Source: Ornithinimicrobium flavum (lineage in GTDB: Bacteria; Actinomycetota; Actinomycetes; Actinomycetales; Dermatophilaceae). Taken from it: a stretch of DNA of 64,000 nt. Numbering within the stretch: position 1 is the first letter of the stretch; the number at the start of each line of letters is the position of its first letter. The notes under the pieces are model-generated. The model was not told the origin of the DNA. It did not search any database and saw only the letters and a program-made list of their open reading frames with translations. The translations under genes and the position numbers were made by a program. Shown piece after piece: positions 7,971 to 16,915 of the stretch. The stretch lies in the NCBI RefSeq assembly GCF_004526345.1, contig NZ_CP038213.1, positions 1,364,001 through 1,428,000 of the forward strand. Direction: 5' to 3'.

Positions 7971-10406
7971 ATGACGTCAGCGCAGACTCCCCGTCCGGCG
8001 CCTCCGCGCGGTTCCGTCCTGGGCACCGAGGTCAGGCGGGTGGAGGATCCGGACCTGCTGCGCGGGCGGGGGAGGTTCGTCGACAACATCGACATCGGGG
8101 ACGAGGACGTGCTCCACGCCGTCTTCGTGCGCAGCCCGGTCGCGCATGCGCAGATCCGGCGCACCGACACGACCGCGGCGGCGGCTGCGCCGGGTGTGGT
8201 GGCCGTCCTGACCGCCGAGCAGCTCGGTGAGGACTGGGTGCCCGCCTTCGCCCAGATCCACGACCGGGTCGGGCGGCCGCCGCTGGCCGTCGACCGGGTG
8301 CGCTTCGTGGGTGACCCGGTGGCGCTGGTCGTCGCCCGGACCCGCCGCGAGGCGGTCGACGCGGCCGAGCTGGTAGAGGTCGACTACGTCGAGCTGGACC
8401 CGGTGGTGGACATGGAGGAGGCGCTCGCGGACGACGCCCCCCTCCAGTTCCCCGAGCTCGGCAGCAACATCGCCCTCGCGGTGAAGGACCCGGAGGGCGA
8501 CCTCGACCCGCTCGAGGGTGCTGCGCGGGTGGTGCGGCTGCGGATGGAGAACAACCGGATGGCGACCAGCCCGCTGGAGGGTCACGCGATCCTCGTGCGG
8601 CCTCGGCTGACGAGGAGGGGGACGACGGAGGGGGAGGCGAGCGACGAGGACGTCACCGGGCTGGACGTGTGGATCTCCAGTCAGCACCCCCACCTGGCCC
8701 GGTCGTTGCTGTGCCGCTGGACCGGGCTGCCCCGGGCGGCTGTGCGCGTGCGGGTGCCTCACGTCGGCGGTGCCTTCGGCGGCAAGGCCGGCATCGTCCC
8801 CGAGCACGGGGCGGTCGTGCGCGCCGCGCAGCGGCTCGGGCGACCCGTGCGCTGGTCGGAGACCCGCAGCGAGACGATGCTCTCGATGTCCAGCCGCGGT
8901 CAGGTGCAGTACGTCGAGCTCGGCCTGGACGAGCAGGCCCGCATCACCGGCATGCGAGCCCGGCTGGTGGGGGACTGCGGTGCCTACGCCGGGCACGGCG
9001 GGTCCTTCGCCTCCGGGTCGACCCGCACGATGTCGGAGGGCTCCTACCGCATCCCCCGGCTCCGCTACGACGCGGTCTCCGTCATGACCAACACCGCCCC
9101 GACCGGTGCCTTCCGCGGCGCCGGACGTCCCGAGGCCGCGGCGATGCTGGAGCGGCTGATGGACCACGCGGCGCGGGAGAGCGGCCTGCGGCCCGAGGAG
9201 TTCCGACGGCGCAACTTCCTCGCGCCGCAGGACTTCCCGCACACCACGAAGTTCGGGGCGCGCTACGACACCGGCGACTACGCCCGCGCCCTCGACGCGG
9301 CCCTGGAGGCGGTCGGGGCGGACGAGGTCCGGGCGGAGCAGGTCCGCCGGCGCGAGGCGGGGGCGCCCTGGCAGCTGGGGCTGGGGATCGCCAGCTACGT
9401 CGAGATCACCGGCTTCGGCGGCAAGGAGTTTGCCGGCATCCGGGTGGCCCCCGACGGTCGCCTCACGGTGATGGCCGGGACGTCCGCCCACGGGCAGGGC
9501 CACGCGACGGCCTTCTCCATGATCGTCGCCGACCAGCTCGGGCTGCCGATGGAGCAGATCGACTACGTGCAGTCCGACACCGACGTGGTGCGTTCCGGCG
9601 GCGGCACGGGCGGGGCCCGGTCCCTGCAGCTGGGGGGCTCGGCCGTGCACAACGCCGCGCTCGAGCTCCGGGAGCAGGCGATGGAGCTGGCCGCCGAGAT
9701 GCTCGAGGTGGCGACCGCCGACGTCGAGCTGACGGACGGTGTCCTCGGCGTGCGCGGGGTCCCCGAGGGGGAGGGGACGAGCCTGACGTGGGCCCAGGTC
9801 GCGGCCCGGTCGCACGAGGACGGCGACGGGCTGTCGGTTTACCACGACTTCCAGCAGGACGGCTCCACCTTCCCCTTCGGGACGCACGCGAGCGTGGTCG
9901 AGGTGGACGTCGAGACCGGTCGGGTCCGGCTGCTCCGGCACGTGGCCGTCGACGACTGCGGCACGGTCGTCAACCCGCTGCTGGTGCGCGGCCAGCAGCA
10001 GGGTGGGGCGGCGCAGGGGATCAGCCAGGCGCTGTGGGAGGAGTTCCGCTACGACGAGGCGGGGCAGCCGATCACCTCGACCCTGGCCGACTACCTCCTG
10101 CCCGGCTCGGCCGACCTGGTGCCGCTGGAGACCCACCTGACGGTCACCGAGACCGACCGCAACCCGTTGGGCGCCAAGGGGATCGGCGAGGCGGCGACCG
10201 TCGGCTCCACCCCGGCCGTGCAGAACGCCGTGATCGACGCCGTCGCCCACCTCGGGGTGCGGCACATCGACATCCCGTGCACCCCCGAGCGGGTGTGGGC
10301 CGCGATCGAGCAGGCTCGCCGCGGCGAGCACGAGCCCTGGCGGGAGGCGCCGGCCGTCCTCGACCACCTCCCCGACATGGAGGAGAAGGACGACGTTGAG
10401 GTGTGA
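7971..10406 (+). CDS. Molybdopterin-binding large subunit, xanthine dehydrogenase/aldehyde oxidase family (form II CoxL-like)
   Basis: Catalytic large subunit of a molybdenum hydroxylase, 811 residues from ATG 7971. The N-terminal a/b hammerhead domain opens with [19 protein letters not shown]. The Mo-pterin regions contain [21 protein letters not shown] and [14 protein letters not shown]; the Glu of GIGEAA is the family's catalytic base. GAFRGAGR corresponds to the AYRGAGR signature of form II enzymes, not the AYRCSFR loop of true CO dehydrogenase, so the substrate is probably an aldehyde, purine or N-heterocycle. The usual FAD (CoxM) and 2Fe-2S (CoxS) partners are absent next to it. The E1 gene follows with little or no gap. 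Confidence 0.88.
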   Translation: MTSAQTPRPAPPRGSVLGTEVRRVEDPDLLRGRGRFVDNIDIGDEDVLHAVFVRSPVAHAQIRRTDTTAAAAAPGVVAVLTAEQLGEDWVPAFAQIHDRVGRPPLAVDRVRFVGDPVALVVARTRREAVDAAELVEVDYVELDPVVDMEEALADDAPLQFPELGSNIALAVKDPEGDLDPLEGAARVVRLRMENNRMATSPLEGHAILVRPRLTRRGTTEGEASDEDVTGLDVWISSQHPHLARSLLCRWTGLPRAAVRVRVPHVGGAFGGKAGIVPEHGAVVRAAQRLGRPVRWSETRSETMLSMSSRGQVQYVELGLDEQARITGMRARLVGDCGAYAGHGGSFASGSTRTMSEGSYRIPRLRYDAVSVMTNTAPTGAFRGAGRPEAAAMLERLMDHAARESGLRPEEFRRRNFLAPQDFPHTTKFGARYDTGDYARALDAALEAVGADEVRAEQVRRREAGAPWQLGLGIASYVEITGFGGKEFAGIRVAPDGRLTVMAGTSAHGQGHATAFSMIVADQLGLPMEQIDYVQSDTDVVRSGGGTGGARSLQLGGSAVHNAALELREQAMELAAEMLEVATADVELTDGVLGVRGVPEGEGTSLTWAQVAARSHEDGDGLSVYHDFQQDGSTFPFGTHASVVEVDVETGRVRLLRHVAVDDCGTVVNPLLVRGQQQGGAAQGISQALWEEFRYDEAGQPITSTLADYLLPGSADLVPLETHLTVTETDRNPLGAKGIGEAATVGSTPAVQNAVIDAVAHLGVRHIDIPCTPERVWAAIEQARRGEHEPWREAPAVLDHLPDMEEKDDVEV

Positions 10407-10419
10407 GGATGGCGCACCG

Positions 10420-12543
10420 GTGAGCGAGCTGCTCGACCTGCTCTCGGCCCAGCTGCTCTCCCGCGAGCTCGACCACGCCGCCCGGGAGCTGCAGCGCCGG
10501 GGGGAGGGCTTCTACACGATCGGGTCGGCGGGGCACGAGGCCAACGCCGCGGTGGCCATGGCGCTCCGGCCCACCGACCCGGCGCTCCTGCACTACCGCT
10601 CCGGGGGCTTCTACTGCGCCCGGGCCGCCCAGGTGGACGGTGTGGACCCCGTCGCGGACGTCCTGCACAGCCTGATGACCTCGGTCGACGACCCCATCTC
10701 CGGTGGTCGGCACAAGGTCTTCGGGTCCCGTGCGCTGGCGATCGTGCCGCAGACCTCGACCATCGCCTCCCACCTGCCCCGGGCCGTGGGGCTGGCCTTC
10801 GCCCTGGAGCGGGCCCGCAGGATCGGGGTGCGGACCGCATACCCGGGCGACGCCGTCGTCGTCACCAGCCTGGGGGACGCCTCCGTCAACCACTCCACGG
10901 CGCAGGGGGCCCTCAACGCCGCCGGGTGGTTGACCCACCAGCGGATCCCGCTGCCGCTGCTGGTGGCCGTCGAGGACAACGGTCTCGGCATCAGCGTGCG
11001 GACCCCGCCGGGCTGGCTCGCCGCGACCCTGGCCGGGCAGCCGGGACTCACCTACCTGACCGCCGACGGCGCGGACCCGGCGGCGTTGCTGGGCACCGCC
11101 TCCGAGGCGGCCGACCTGGTGCGCCGGCAGCGCCGGCCGGTCGTGCTGCACCTGCGCACCGTGCGTCTGATGGGGCACGCGGGCAGCGACGTCGAGATGG
11201 CCTACCGCACCGCGGCCGAGATCCAGGCCGACGAGGCGCGCGACCCGGTGGAGGCCACCGCCCGGGCGCTGCTGGCCACCGGCGCCCTCGACGCGGCCGC
11301 GCTCGCCGACCTACGGTCCCGGACCCGCGAGCGGGTGCGGGGGACCCTGGAGGAGCTGCTGCCTGCCCGGCGGCTGAGCACGGCCGCCGAGGTCATGCGG
11401 CCGCTGCTCGAGCACCGGCCGGACCGGGTGCGCGAGGAGGCCGTCGTCGCCGCCGACCCCGAGCGGCGCGCGGCCGTCTTCGCCGGTCAGCTGCCCGAGC
11501 ACGCCGGGCCGCTCACCCTCGCCGAGTCGCTCACCGCAGCACTGACCGACCTCCTGGCGGTCCGTGCGGAGACCCTCGTGCTGGGGGAGGACGTGGCCGT
11601 CAAGGGCGGGGTCTACGGCGTGACGCGCGGGCTCCTCGCCCGCTTCGACGCGCGCCGGGTCCTCGACACGCTGCTGGACGAGCAGACGATCCTCGGCACC
11701 GCTCTCGGCGCCGCGCTCGCGGGGCTGCTGCCGGTCGCCGAGATCCAGTACCTCGCCTACCTCCACAACGCCGAGGACCAGCTGCGCGGGGAGGGGGCGA
11801 CGCTCAGCTTCTTCTCCGACGGGCAGTACCGCAACGGGATGATCGTGCGGATCCCCGGCCTGGCCTACCAGCGAGGTTTCGGCGGTCACTTCCACAACGA
11901 CAACTCCCTCGCCGTGCTGCGCGACGTGCCGGGTCTGGTCCTGGCGGTGCCCTCGTCGGCGGCCGAGGCCCCCGGGCTGGTGCGCGCGCTCGCCGGGCTG
12001 GCGCGTGCCGAGGGCCGGGTGTGCGTGCTCCTCGAGCCGATCGCGCTCTACCACCGGCGCGACGAGGACCTGACCGCCCCGTATGCCGCGCCGGCGGACT
12101 GGGACGGCCGGACGCCGGCGCTCGGGGAGTGCGCGCTGCACCGGGGCGGGGCCTCGGGTGGGACCACGGCCGGCCCGCACACCCTCGTCGTGACCTTCGG
12201 CAACGGGGTGTCGATGACCCGGGCGGCGCTGCGCCGGCCGGAGCTCGCCTCCCTGGCCGGTCGGGTGGACGTGCTGGACCTGCGCTGGATCGCCCCGCTG
12301 CCGGAGGCGGACCTCGTGCGGCACGCGGCGGCATACCCCAGGGTCGTCGTCGTCGACGAGACGCGCCGCAGCGGCGGGGTCTCCGAGGGGGTGGTCAGCG
12401 TGCTGGTGGACGCTGGGTACCCTGGGCGGATCAGCCGGGTGACCAGCGAGGACAGCGTGATCCCGCTCGGCCCGGGGGCGGCGGCGGTGCTCCTGTCGGA
12501 GGACCGGATCGCCGCGGCGCTCGAGGAGGAGCAACCAGCATGA
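10420..12543 (+). CDS. 2-oxoacid dehydrogenase E1, alpha and beta subunits fused
   Basis: Thiamine-diphosphate E1 of the branched-chain/pyruvate dehydrogenase class with both subunits in one 707-residue chain. The alpha part (about 1-340) holds the TPP motif beginning GDASVN (G152, D153) and ending at EDNG (N187). The beta part (about 370-700) begins [12 protein letters not shown] and has [14 protein letters not shown] and [16 protein letters not shown] 10420 is preferred because GAGGA lies about 10 bases upstream; TTG 10396 would overlap the previous gene. No lipoyl E2 or E3 is in the window, so partners must be elsewhere. Substrate not determinable; 2-oxoisovalerate-type acids fit the family best. 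Confidence 0.87.
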   Translation: MSELLDLLSAQLLSRELDHAARELQRRGEGFYTIGSAGHEANAAVAMALRPTDPALLHYRSGGFYCARAAQVDGVDPVADVLHSLMTSVDDPISGGRHKVFGSRALAIVPQTSTIASHLPRAVGLAFALERARRIGVRTAYPGDAVVVTSLGDASVNHSTAQGALNAAGWLTHQRIPLPLLVAVEDNGLGISVRTPPGWLAATLAGQPGLTYLTADGADPAALLGTASEAADLVRRQRRPVVLHLRTVRLMGHAGSDVEMAYRTAAEIQADEARDPVEATARALLATGALDAAALADLRSRTRERVRGTLEELLPARRLSTAAEVMRPLLEHRPDRVREEAVVAADPERRAAVFAGQLPEHAGPLTLAESLTAALTDLLAVRAETLVLGEDVAVKGGVYGVTRGLLARFDARRVLDTLLDEQTILGTALGAALAGLLPVAEIQYLAYLHNAEDQLRGEGATLSFFSDGQYRNGMIVRIPGLAYQRGFGGHFHNDNSLAVLRDVPGLVLAVPSSAAEAPGLVRALAGLARAEGRVCVLLEPIALYHRRDEDLTAPYAAPADWDGRTPALGECALHRGGASGGTTAGPHTLVVTFGNGVSMTRAALRRPELASLAGRVDVLDLRWIAPLPEADLVRHAAAYPRVVVVDETRRSGGVSEGVVSVLVDAGYPGRISRVTSEDSVIPLGPGAAAVLLSEDRIAAALEEEQPA

Positions 12544-13703
12544 ACGACCTGCCCGACCACGCGGACGTCGTCGTCATCGGGGGCGGGGTCATCGGGCTGT
12601 CGACCGCCGACTGGCTGCTGGCGCAGGACGAGGACCTGTCCGTCCTGCTGCTCGACCGGGGGCCGTTGGGGGCCGGCTCGACGTGCAAGGCGGCCGGCGG
12701 GGTGCGGGAGCAGTTCAGCGACGCCGTCAACATCGCGCTGGCCCAGCGCTCGATGACGGTCTTCGAGGGGTTCGAGGAGCAGTTCGGCGTGGACATCGAC
12801 CTGCACCAGGTCGGGTACCTCTTCCTCCTGGACGACCCCGACGACGTCGCCGACTTCGAGCGCGCCGTCGCCCTGCAGAACTCCCTCGGCGTCGCCTCCC
12901 GCATGGTGGAGCCCGCCGAGGCCCAGCGGCTCTCGCCGCTCATCAGCACCGACGGGCTGCTCGCGGCGGCGTGGAGCCCCCGCGACGGCCACTGCACCCC
13001 CGAGGCGGTGGTGCAGGGGTATGCCGCCTCGGCCCGCCGCCGGGGGGCGCGCCTGGTGAGCGGCTGCGCGGTGACCGGCGCCGAGGTCGAGGACGGGCAG
13101 ATCCGGGCGGTGCTGACCGAGCGGGGGAGGGTCGTGACCGAGCGGGTGGTGTGTGCCGCGGGGGCCTGGTCGGGTCAGGTGGCGGCGTGGTTCGGCGTCG
13201 ACCTACCCGTCGAGCCGCTGCGCCGGCAGATCCTCACCACCGGGCCGGTGCCGGGGCGACGGGACGACACCCCGATGACGATCGACTTCTCGAGCTCGTT
13301 CTACTTCCACAACGAGGGGGAGGGGCTGCTCGTGGGAATGTCGGACCGGGAGGAGACCCCGGGCTTCCGGCTCGCCCGCGACGACCGCTGGCTGACCGGG
13401 CTGTCCGCCGCGGTGCAGCGGCGGGCCCCGGCGCTGGCCGATGTCGAGGTCCGGTCCGGCTGGGCGGGGCTCTACGAGATGACGCCGGACCACAACGGCC
13501 TGATCGGCGTGGCGGCCGGGGTACCCGGTCTGGCCTACGCCACCGGGTTCTCCGGGCACGGCTTCCTGCTCGGACCGGCCGTCGGCGAGGTGGTGGCCGC
13601 CCTCGTCCGCGGCGAGCAGCCCCCGGTGGACGTCTCGGCCCTCGACGTCTCCCGCTTCGACACCGACGCCCCGCCCCCCGTGCGCGAGAAGCACATCGTC
13701 TGA
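12540..13703 (+). CDS. FAD-dependent oxidoreductase, DAO (sarcosine/glycine oxidase-like) family
   Basis: Flavoenzyme of 387 residues likely to oxidise an amino acid or secondary amine. The ADP-binding motif VVVIGGGVIGLSTA is at about 10-23, a GSTCKAAGGVREQ segment follows the first Rossmann unit, and the C-terminal GFSGHGFLLGPAVGE flavin loop is typical of the DAO fold. Its ATG overlaps the E1 stop (ATGA), so it is translationally coupled to the E1. The next gene is an ALDH7-like semialdehyde dehydrogenase; together they would fit oxidation of a cyclic or secondary amine to a semialdehyde and then an acid, but this is inference. Confidence 0.85.
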   Translation: MNDLPDHADVVVIGGGVIGLSTADWLLAQDEDLSVLLLDRGPLGAGSTCKAAGGVREQFSDAVNIALAQRSMTVFEGFEEQFGVDIDLHQVGYLFLLDDPDDVADFERAVALQNSLGVASRMVEPAEAQRLSPLISTDGLLAAAWSPRDGHCTPEAVVQGYAASARRRGARLVSGCAVTGAEVEDGQIRAVLTERGRVVTERVVCAAGAWSGQVAAWFGVDLPVEPLRRQILTTGPVPGRRDDTPMTIDFSSSFYFHNEGEGLLVGMSDREETPGFRLARDDRWLTGLSAAVQRRAPALADVEVRSGWAGLYEMTPDHNGLIGVAAGVPGLAYATGFSGHGFLLGPAVGEVVAALVRGEQPPVDVSALDVSRFDTDAPPPVREKHIV

Positions 13704-13890
13704 GCAACCACACGAGGCGGCCGGTCGCTCGGGGGGCAACCACAGGAGGCGGCCGGTCGCTCGGGGGGCAACCACAGGAGGCGGCCGGTCGCTCGGGGGG
13801 CAACCACAGGAGGCGGCCGGTGGAGGGAGAGGTGCCACCGGGCGCCTCGGGTGGTTGCTCTGGGGGCCACCGGGCGCGTCGTAGGGTTGC
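13704..13890. repeat. Intergenic array of a 32-bp unit: about 3.7 direct copies then two inverted copies
   Basis: Direct copies start at 13704, 13736, 13768 and 13800 (the last is partial, to about 13821), each beginning GCAACCAC and ending in a G run. At 13835 and 13867 two copies of the reverse-complement form follow (CCACCGGGCGC...GGTTGC), also spaced 32 bp. Direct copy 4 and the first inverted copy can pair over about 24 bp with few mismatches around an 11-nt loop, giving a strong hairpin. The array ends immediately before the ATG at 13895. There are no unique spacers, so it is not CRISPR. Confidence 0.9.
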
Positions 13891-13894
13891 CCGC

Positions 13895-15427
13895 ATGAGC
13901 CCCTCCCTGCCCTCCGCCGAGTCCCTCCGTGAGCGCGCCGAGCAGGCGGCCCGGGCGTGCGGTGTCGACCTGGCCGGCCACACCGGGGAGCACCAGGGTC
14001 GGTCGCCGGTCAACGGTGCGGTCGTCTCCGAGCTGGCGTGGGCCAGCCCGCCGGACGTGCGCGAGGCGGTCGCGGCGGCGCAGGAGGCCTTCCTCGGCTG
14101 GCGGGCCGTGCCGGCGCCCGTGCGGGGAGCGCTCGTGCGTCGCTGGGCCGAGCTGCTCACATCGCACAAGGCGGACCTCGCGACGCTCGTCAGCATCGAG
14201 GCGGGCAAGGTCACCTCCGAGGCGCTGGGGGAGGTGCAGGAGATGATCGACATCTGCGAGTTCGCGGTGGGCCTGTCCCGTCAGCTGTACGGCCGCACCA
14301 TGGCCTCGGAGCGACCGGGGCACCGGCTCATGGAGACCTGGCACCCGCTGGGCGTCGTCGGCGTCATCTCGGCCTTCAACTTCCCCGTCGCCGTCTGGTC
14401 CTGGAACACCGCCGTCGCCCTCGTCTGCGGGGACCCCGTCGTGTGGAAGCCCTCCGAGCGCACCCCCCTGTGCGCCCTGGCCGCCGACGCCCTGCTGCAG
14501 CGGGCGATCGCCGAGACCGACCACCCCGCGGCGCTCTCCCAGGTCCTCCTCGGAGGCCCGGACGTGGGGGAGGCCCTCGTCGCCGACCGCGTCGTGGCGC
14601 TGCTCAGCGCGACCGGCTCGACCCGGATGGGACGCACCGTCGGCCCCGTCGTCGCCGAGCGCTTCGGCCGCAGCCTGCTCGAGCTCGGCGGCAACAACGC
14701 CGCGGTCGTGACGCCCAGCGCAGACCTCGACCTCACCACCCGCGGCATCGTCTTCTCCGCGGCCGGGACGGCCGGGCAGCGGTGCACGACGATGCGCCGC
14801 GTCATCGCCCACACCTCGGTGGTCGACGAGGTCACCGAGCGGGTCGCGGCGGCATACCGCAGCCTGCCCGTCGGCGACCCGATGTCCGACGGGACCCTGG
14901 TTGGCCCGCTGCTGGACCGCCGCTCCTACGACGCCTTCCGGGCGGCGATCGAGGCCGCCGTCGCCGCGGGCGGGGAGCTCGTCGCCGGAGGTGAGCGAGA
15001 GCTGGCTGACGACGCCGAGGACGCCTTCTACGTGCGGCCGGCCGTCCTGCGGATGCCCGGGCAGAGCGAGGTCGTCCACACCGAGACCTTCGCCCCGATC
15101 CTCTACGTCCTGGCCTACGAGGAGCTGGCCGAGGCGATCGCGATGAACAACGCTGTGCCCCAAGGGCTCTCGTCCAGCATCTTCACCCAGGACCAGGCCG
15201 AGGCGGAGGTCTTCTGCTCGGCCGAGGGCTCGGACTGCGGGATCGTCAACGTCAACATCGGTACCTCAGGCGCCGAGATCGGCGGGGCCTTCGGCGGCGA
15301 GAAGGAGACCGGCGGCGGGCGCGAGTCCGGCTCGGACGCCTGGCGGGCCTACATGCGCCGGGCGACCAACACGGTGAACTTCTCCGGCGAGCTGCCGCTG
15401 GCGCAGGGCGTGACCTTCGACATCTGA
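13895..15427 (+). CDS. Aldehyde dehydrogenase, ALDH7 (aminoadipate-semialdehyde dehydrogenase)-like
   Basis: NAD(P)-dependent aldehyde dehydrogenase of 510 residues. Catalytic Cys is C297 in GQRCTT and the general-base Glu lies in LELGGNNA. The sequences GVISAFNFPVAVWSWN, GGNNAAVV and GTSGAEIGGAFGGEKETGGGRESGSD are characteristic of the ALDH7/antiquitin group, which oxidises 2-aminoadipate 6-semialdehyde in lysine and pipecolate breakdown. The ATG at 13895 lies directly after the 32-bp repeat array, so its promoter or leader must include or cross the repeats. With the DAO-type oxidase upstream, a pipecolate/lysine route is plausible but unproven. Confidence 0.88.
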   Translation: MSPSLPSAESLRERAEQAARACGVDLAGHTGEHQGRSPVNGAVVSELAWASPPDVREAVAAAQEAFLGWRAVPAPVRGALVRRWAELLTSHKADLATLVSIEAGKVTSEALGEVQEMIDICEFAVGLSRQLYGRTMASERPGHRLMETWHPLGVVGVISAFNFPVAVWSWNTAVALVCGDPVVWKPSERTPLCALAADALLQRAIAETDHPAALSQVLLGGPDVGEALVADRVVALLSATGSTRMGRTVGPVVAERFGRSLLELGGNNAAVVTPSADLDLTTRGIVFSAAGTAGQRCTTMRRVIAHTSVVDEVTERVAAAYRSLPVGDPMSDGTLVGPLLDRRSYDAFRAAIEAAVAAGGELVAGGERELADDAEDAFYVRPAVLRMPGQSEVVHTETFAPILYVLAYEELAEAIAMNNAVPQGLSSSIFTQDQAEAEVFCSAEGSDCGIVNVNIGTSGAEIGGAFGGEKETGGGRESGSDAWRAYMRRATNTVNFSGELPLAQGVTFDI

Positions 15428-15453
15428 GGGCCCGCCCTGGCTACGGTGGACCC

Positions 15454-15654
15454 ATGGACCGCTCCTCGGACCCCTCGCCCTTCGCCTGGATCTTCGGTGG
15501 TGCCCTCGCTCTCGTGGGGGTGGGAGCGGCCCTGTCCGCCCGCCGCCGGCAACGGGAGGCCCGCCGCGAGCAGGTGTGGGCCCCTCCTGCGCGCGCGCCG
15601 CGGCCGCGGGAGACCGCCGAGGTGGACGACGTCCTGGGCGCGCACCCGAGCTGA
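15454..15654 (+). CDS. Small single-span membrane protein
   Basis: 66 residues from ATG 15454. One hydrophobic segment at about 10-28 (AWIFGGALALVGVGAALSA) is followed by a very basic stretch (RRRQREARREQ), predicting a cytoplasmic C-terminus. It sits between the ALDH7 and the TIGR00725-DUF429 genes with short gaps. No family recognised. Confidence 0.6.
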   Translation: MDRSSDPSPFAWIFGGALALVGVGAALSARRRQREARREQVWAPPARAPRPRETAEVDDVLGAHPS

Positions 15655-15657
15655 GCC

Positions 15658-16890
15658 GTGGCTGCCGTGCCGCGTCGCTACGTGGGGGTCGTGGGGCCGG
15701 GTGCCGCGGCGCCGCAGCTGGTCGAGCAGGCGGTCGAGGTCGGACGGCTGCTCGCGCAGCACGATCTCGTCGTGGTCACGGGAGGGCTCGGCGGGGTGAT
15801 GGCCGGGGCCGCGGCGGGGGCGGCGGAGGTCGGGGGCGTCAGCCTGGGTCTGCTGCCGGGGGACGACCGGTCGTCGGCGAACCCTCACCTCACGCTCACC
15901 GTCCCGACCGGTCTGGGGGAGATGCGCAACGCCCTGCTGGTGCGCAGCTGCGACGCCCTCGTCGCGGTCGGGAGCAGCTGGGGCACGCTGAGCGAGGTCG
16001 CGCTGGCCGCGCGCACGGGGGTCCCGGTCGTGCTCCTGGGTGGCCTCCAGCTCTTCGACGAGGTGCCGGGGGAGGAGCCGGGGGTGCGGCCGCCGGTGCG
16101 CGCGGCCTCGCCGCAGGAGGCGGTGGCGCACGTGCTGCGGTTGCTCGGGAGGGCCGACGAGGGTGTCGACGGGTTGCCCGACGGGATGGTGCTCGGGGTC
16201 GACCGGCAGGCCGGCGCCTGGGTCGGGGCGCTGCTGCCGACGAGCGGCGTCGGCACCATCGAGCTGGTCAGCGCGCCCGACCTGGCCACCCTGGTCGACC
16301 GGGCCTCCTCGCGGGAGACGGTGCGCCTGGTCGCGGTCGACATCCCGGTCGGCCTGCCCGACACGGGGGTACGGCAGGCGGACGTGCTGGTCCGGCGGCG
16401 ACTGGGTGCCCGCGGGAGCTCGGTCTTCCCGACCCCCGTCCGCGACGCGCTCGCCGCCGGGACGTATGCGGAGGCGCGGGCCGTGAGCCTGGCCCGGACC
16501 GGTGGCCGCAGCCTGGCGGCGCAGAGCTACGCCCTGCGGGCCGCGATCCTCGACGTGGACGGCTACCTGCAGGGTGGGGAGGCCGAGGCCGCCGCCCGAC
16601 CGCCCGTCGTGGAGGTGCACCCCGAGCTGTGCTTCGCGGTCATGGCGGGGGCGCCGCTGGCCACGCGGAAGAAGACCCCGGAGGGGGTCGCGGACCGGGT
16701 CGGCCTGCTCACCGCCCAGGGGATCCGGCTGCCCGCGGGCGTGGATCTGGGGCGGGCCGGCGTGGACGACGTCCTGGACGCCGCAGCCGCCGCCTGGAGC
16801 GCCGCGCGCGTCCTGCGCGGGCGGGCCGAGCGGATCCCGGCCGTGCCCGAGCGCTTCTCGGACGGGCTCGACGCGGCGATGTGGGTCTGA
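15658..16890 (+). CDS. TIGR00725-type (MoCo carrier/LOG-like Rossmann) domain fused to DUF429
   Basis: Two-domain protein of 410 residues from GTG 15658. Residues about 5-165 resemble TIGR00725/SLOG proteins, related to molybdenum-cofactor carrier proteins: YVGVVGPG, VVTGGLGGVMAGAA, MRNALLVRSCDALVAVGSSWGTLSE. Residues about 180-405 match DUF429, a predicted RNase H-like fold: LVAVDIPVGLPD, DVLVRRRLGARGSSVFPTP, VEVHPELCFAVMAG, RKKTPEGVADR. I do not know of an assigned function for the combination. Proximity to a molybdenum hydroxylase gene 5 kb upstream makes a cofactor-handling role conceivable for the N-terminal part. Confidence 0.75.
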   Translation: MAAVPRRYVGVVGPGAAAPQLVEQAVEVGRLLAQHDLVVVTGGLGGVMAGAAAGAAEVGGVSLGLLPGDDRSSANPHLTLTVPTGLGEMRNALLVRSCDALVAVGSSWGTLSEVALAARTGVPVVLLGGLQLFDEVPGEEPGVRPPVRAASPQEAVAHVLRLLGRADEGVDGLPDGMVLGVDRQAGAWVGALLPTSGVGTIELVSAPDLATLVDRASSRETVRLVAVDIPVGLPDTGVRQADVLVRRRLGARGSSVFPTPVRDALAAGTYAEARAVSLARTGGRSLAAQSYALRAAILDVDGYLQGGEAEAAARPPVVEVHPELCFAVMAGAPLATRKKTPEGVADRVGLLTAQGIRLPAGVDLGRAGVDDVLDAAAAAWSAARVLRGRAERIPAVPERFSDGLDAAMWV

Positions 16891-16915
16891 GCCGGCTCGC
16901 GACGGTCGTGCGACC

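Noticed and set aside
7971..10406. Aerobic CO dehydrogenase large subunit (CoxL form I)
   Set aside because: The active-site loop is GAFRGAGR (form II type), not AYRCSFR, and coxS/coxM are absent.
13704..13821. CRISPR-like array
   Set aside because: The 32-bp units are directly adjacent with no unique spacers and no cas genes are present.
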